Positions 63,001-64,000 of a DNA stretch of 64,000 bases are shown in pieces. Numbering within the stretch: the stretch's first letter is position 1; every line of letters begins with the position of its first letter. This stretch comes from Ciona intestinalis (taxonomy: Eukaryota > Chordata > Ascidiacea > Phlebobranchia > Cionidae), in NCBI RefSeq assembly GCF_000224145.3, contig NC_020177.2:5229375-5293374 (forward strand), read 5' to 3'. Under the pieces are notes generated by a model. It searched no databases. It was not told the DNA's origin and saw nothing but the letters and a program-made list of their open reading frames with translations. A program made the translations under genes and the position numbers.

Positions 63001-64000
63001 AGCGAGGCACGTTGTGGAACCAAACCTGGAATTTGGGCCAGAGTTGGCTTATTTTCCCAATTATTTCCCTATTGCCTAACCAATCCACCATCATTAGATT
63101 ACGAGGGTCATACATCACATGCATCTCCCATGACGGACAAACGGTAGCGACAGCTGTCAATCAACGTCAACCTCATCAATCAAAGTTGATGTTCATCCAT
63201 CCATATACAGCAGCTTCTGTGGTTGTGGATCTTAAACATCTAGGATCGAAAAGCGACAACGTACTCAAGCAATTCGCAAAGTAAGAATGCTTGGGTGATA
63301 GGCTATACAGGGTATGCAGGCCTATCATGTAATGTTCATAAAAATATTGGTATTTGTCTTAAATAAATGTAAAAAAGAAGGGCAACCATAACTGGAGTAA
63401 ATGCAACAATTTTTTTCCCAAACACTTAAGTAGCTTTCTGTTATTTTTCATATTTTATTTCGAATAACTTAATACCTGGGTCAAATCATTATTAAAACCA
63501 CTACTATATATATTTTATCTTTAATCTCACAACAATTAGTCCATTTAAATTTATCAACAACAACATCATTCCAACAGAACATACTGGATTGCGCAAATGT
63601 CATGGACATCCGACGACGTATATCTCGCTTGTATAACTCGTCGTGGTTCGCTGCTTCTACTTTCAAAACTTGGCCAACCAATCATGATCGCTTGTGAGGG
63701 GTCAAGGGTCGACTTCGGCCCCGCCCACTTTCTACCTCTTCACCCATTGGTCGAACACGGGAGGTGTGGCTTGTGTTTGTTGCTGTGTACCTAACACTTA
63801 CATTAACAATTTAATGCTGTGTAGAACTTAATAATTGTGCCTGTAAAATTGTATCCCCCACAAAGTTAGATATGTGTATGAAACAGAACACCTGTGTTGG
63901 AACTTTAATAACTTTTTTACCTCTTATTTTACAGAAGCATATATTATAATTAAAATTAAACACAAAAATTTACATTCAGTTGTCTATAAATTAATTTACC
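60052..64000 (+). CDS. CPLANE1: CPLANE1 (JBTS17/C5orf42), 5' part; runs off window
   Basis: Ciliogenesis and planar polarity effector, a large protein at the ciliary transition zone and basal body; mutated in Joubert syndrome 17 in humans. Exons 60052-60268, 60515-60628, 61265-61440, 62277-62452, 63098-63280, 63578-about 63763, about 350 residues of a protein that exceeds 3000 in vertebrates. The start MIIHFKTLVSSNIKRKKPW parallels human MEIRLEVLTSTSIKQKKPW. Then come SGKTKKSISCLQP, LTNGEIIRWEKD, GECCLCTFVFNTG (human GDCCLCSFTFYSG), GSYITCISHDGQTVATAVNQ, MSWTSDDVYLACITRRGSLL and VDFGPAHFLPLHPLV. This is the N-terminal beta-propeller-like region. Exon 4 lies in a frame with no long open run of its own. 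The last exon probably ends at a gaggtgtgg donor (63763). Unspliced, it stops at 63792. Continuation to the right is expected. Confidence 0.93.
61446..61894. mobile_element. Non-autonomous hAT-type element at a CPLANE1 splice donor
   Basis: 449 bp with perfect 21-base terminal inverted repeats (tagggatgcacattacagaa plus t, and the complement at the right end). The flanking 8-bp direct repeat atggtatg sits at 61438-61445 and 61895-61902. No transposase frame. The interior is rich in ttcgaatc-type palindromes. The left target copy straddles the end of CPLANE1 exon 3. A truncated relative is at 53190. Confidence 0.93.
62535..62590. mobile_element. MITE-A fragment
   Basis: ttataacggctgtcgttttc and cgaggataaactaagttaca in a CPLANE1 intron, 3' half only. 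Confidence 0.65.

Overview
The window looks like a piece of a tunicate (Ciona-type) nuclear genome. It is AT-rich, carries small multi-exon genes with GT-AG introns, all recognisable genes are metazoan orthologues, and the spaces between exons are full of short non-autonomous repeats. Five N runs are present. Three of them (each exactly 50 N) sit between two near-identical copies of the same 0.7-1.05 kb sequence, which looks like unmerged alleles of a highly polymorphic diploid. The species assignment is inference; no database was searched.

Layout, left to right. A tetratricopeptide-type gene with an internal exon-pair duplication (513-3321, +). A mixed-lineage kinase (MAP3K9/10/11/21 type: SH3, kinase, leucine zipper, CRIB, proline-rich tail) spread over 4681-18991 (+). 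A repeat-filled 4 kb spacer. A PX-domain protein resembling p47phox/NOXO1 but with no SH3 domain (23069-25105, +). RNASEH1 (25525-27585, +), MTRES1 (28167-29479, +), a 63-residue secreted peptide gene that I do not recognise (30441-31111, +), HIKESHI (31398-33564, +) and MYCBP (34337-38340, +). A single-exon single-pass membrane protein with an apparent PP1-docking motif (39917-40474, -). A duplicated, repeat-rich tract. Two facing tRNA-Ser genes (44494-45055). A P-loop sulfotransferase-like gene (45827-47625, -). A BIR/UBA/RING inhibitor-of-apoptosis gene (48797-54929, -) preceded in phase by exons of a helical, possibly membrane-anchored protein (55129-58218, -). A tRNA-Thr(AGT) (59286-59357, -). 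Finally the 5' part of CPLANE1 (60052 to beyond the right edge, +).

The genes do not form one pathway. They cover stress signalling (MLK), redox or phosphoinositide binding (PX), mitochondrial nucleic-acid upkeep (RNASEH1 and MTRES1 are adjacent and both have mitochondrial roles in other animals), HSP70 nuclear import (HIKESHI), MYC binding (MYCBP), apoptosis control (IAP) and ciliogenesis (CPLANE1). Exon coordinates were worked out by hand from splice sites, reading-phase continuity and remembered family sequences. Phases close exactly for every gene except the last part of the MLK tail.

Most striking observations: a hAT-type element inserted exactly across a CPLANE1 splice donor, so that its 8-bp target duplication carries the donor; the in-phase chain from a membrane/helical protein into an IAP, which is either a fusion or a two-gene operon; the small secreted peptide gene; the SH3-less p47phox-like protein; and the allelic duplication that makes an MLK CRIB exon look doubled.
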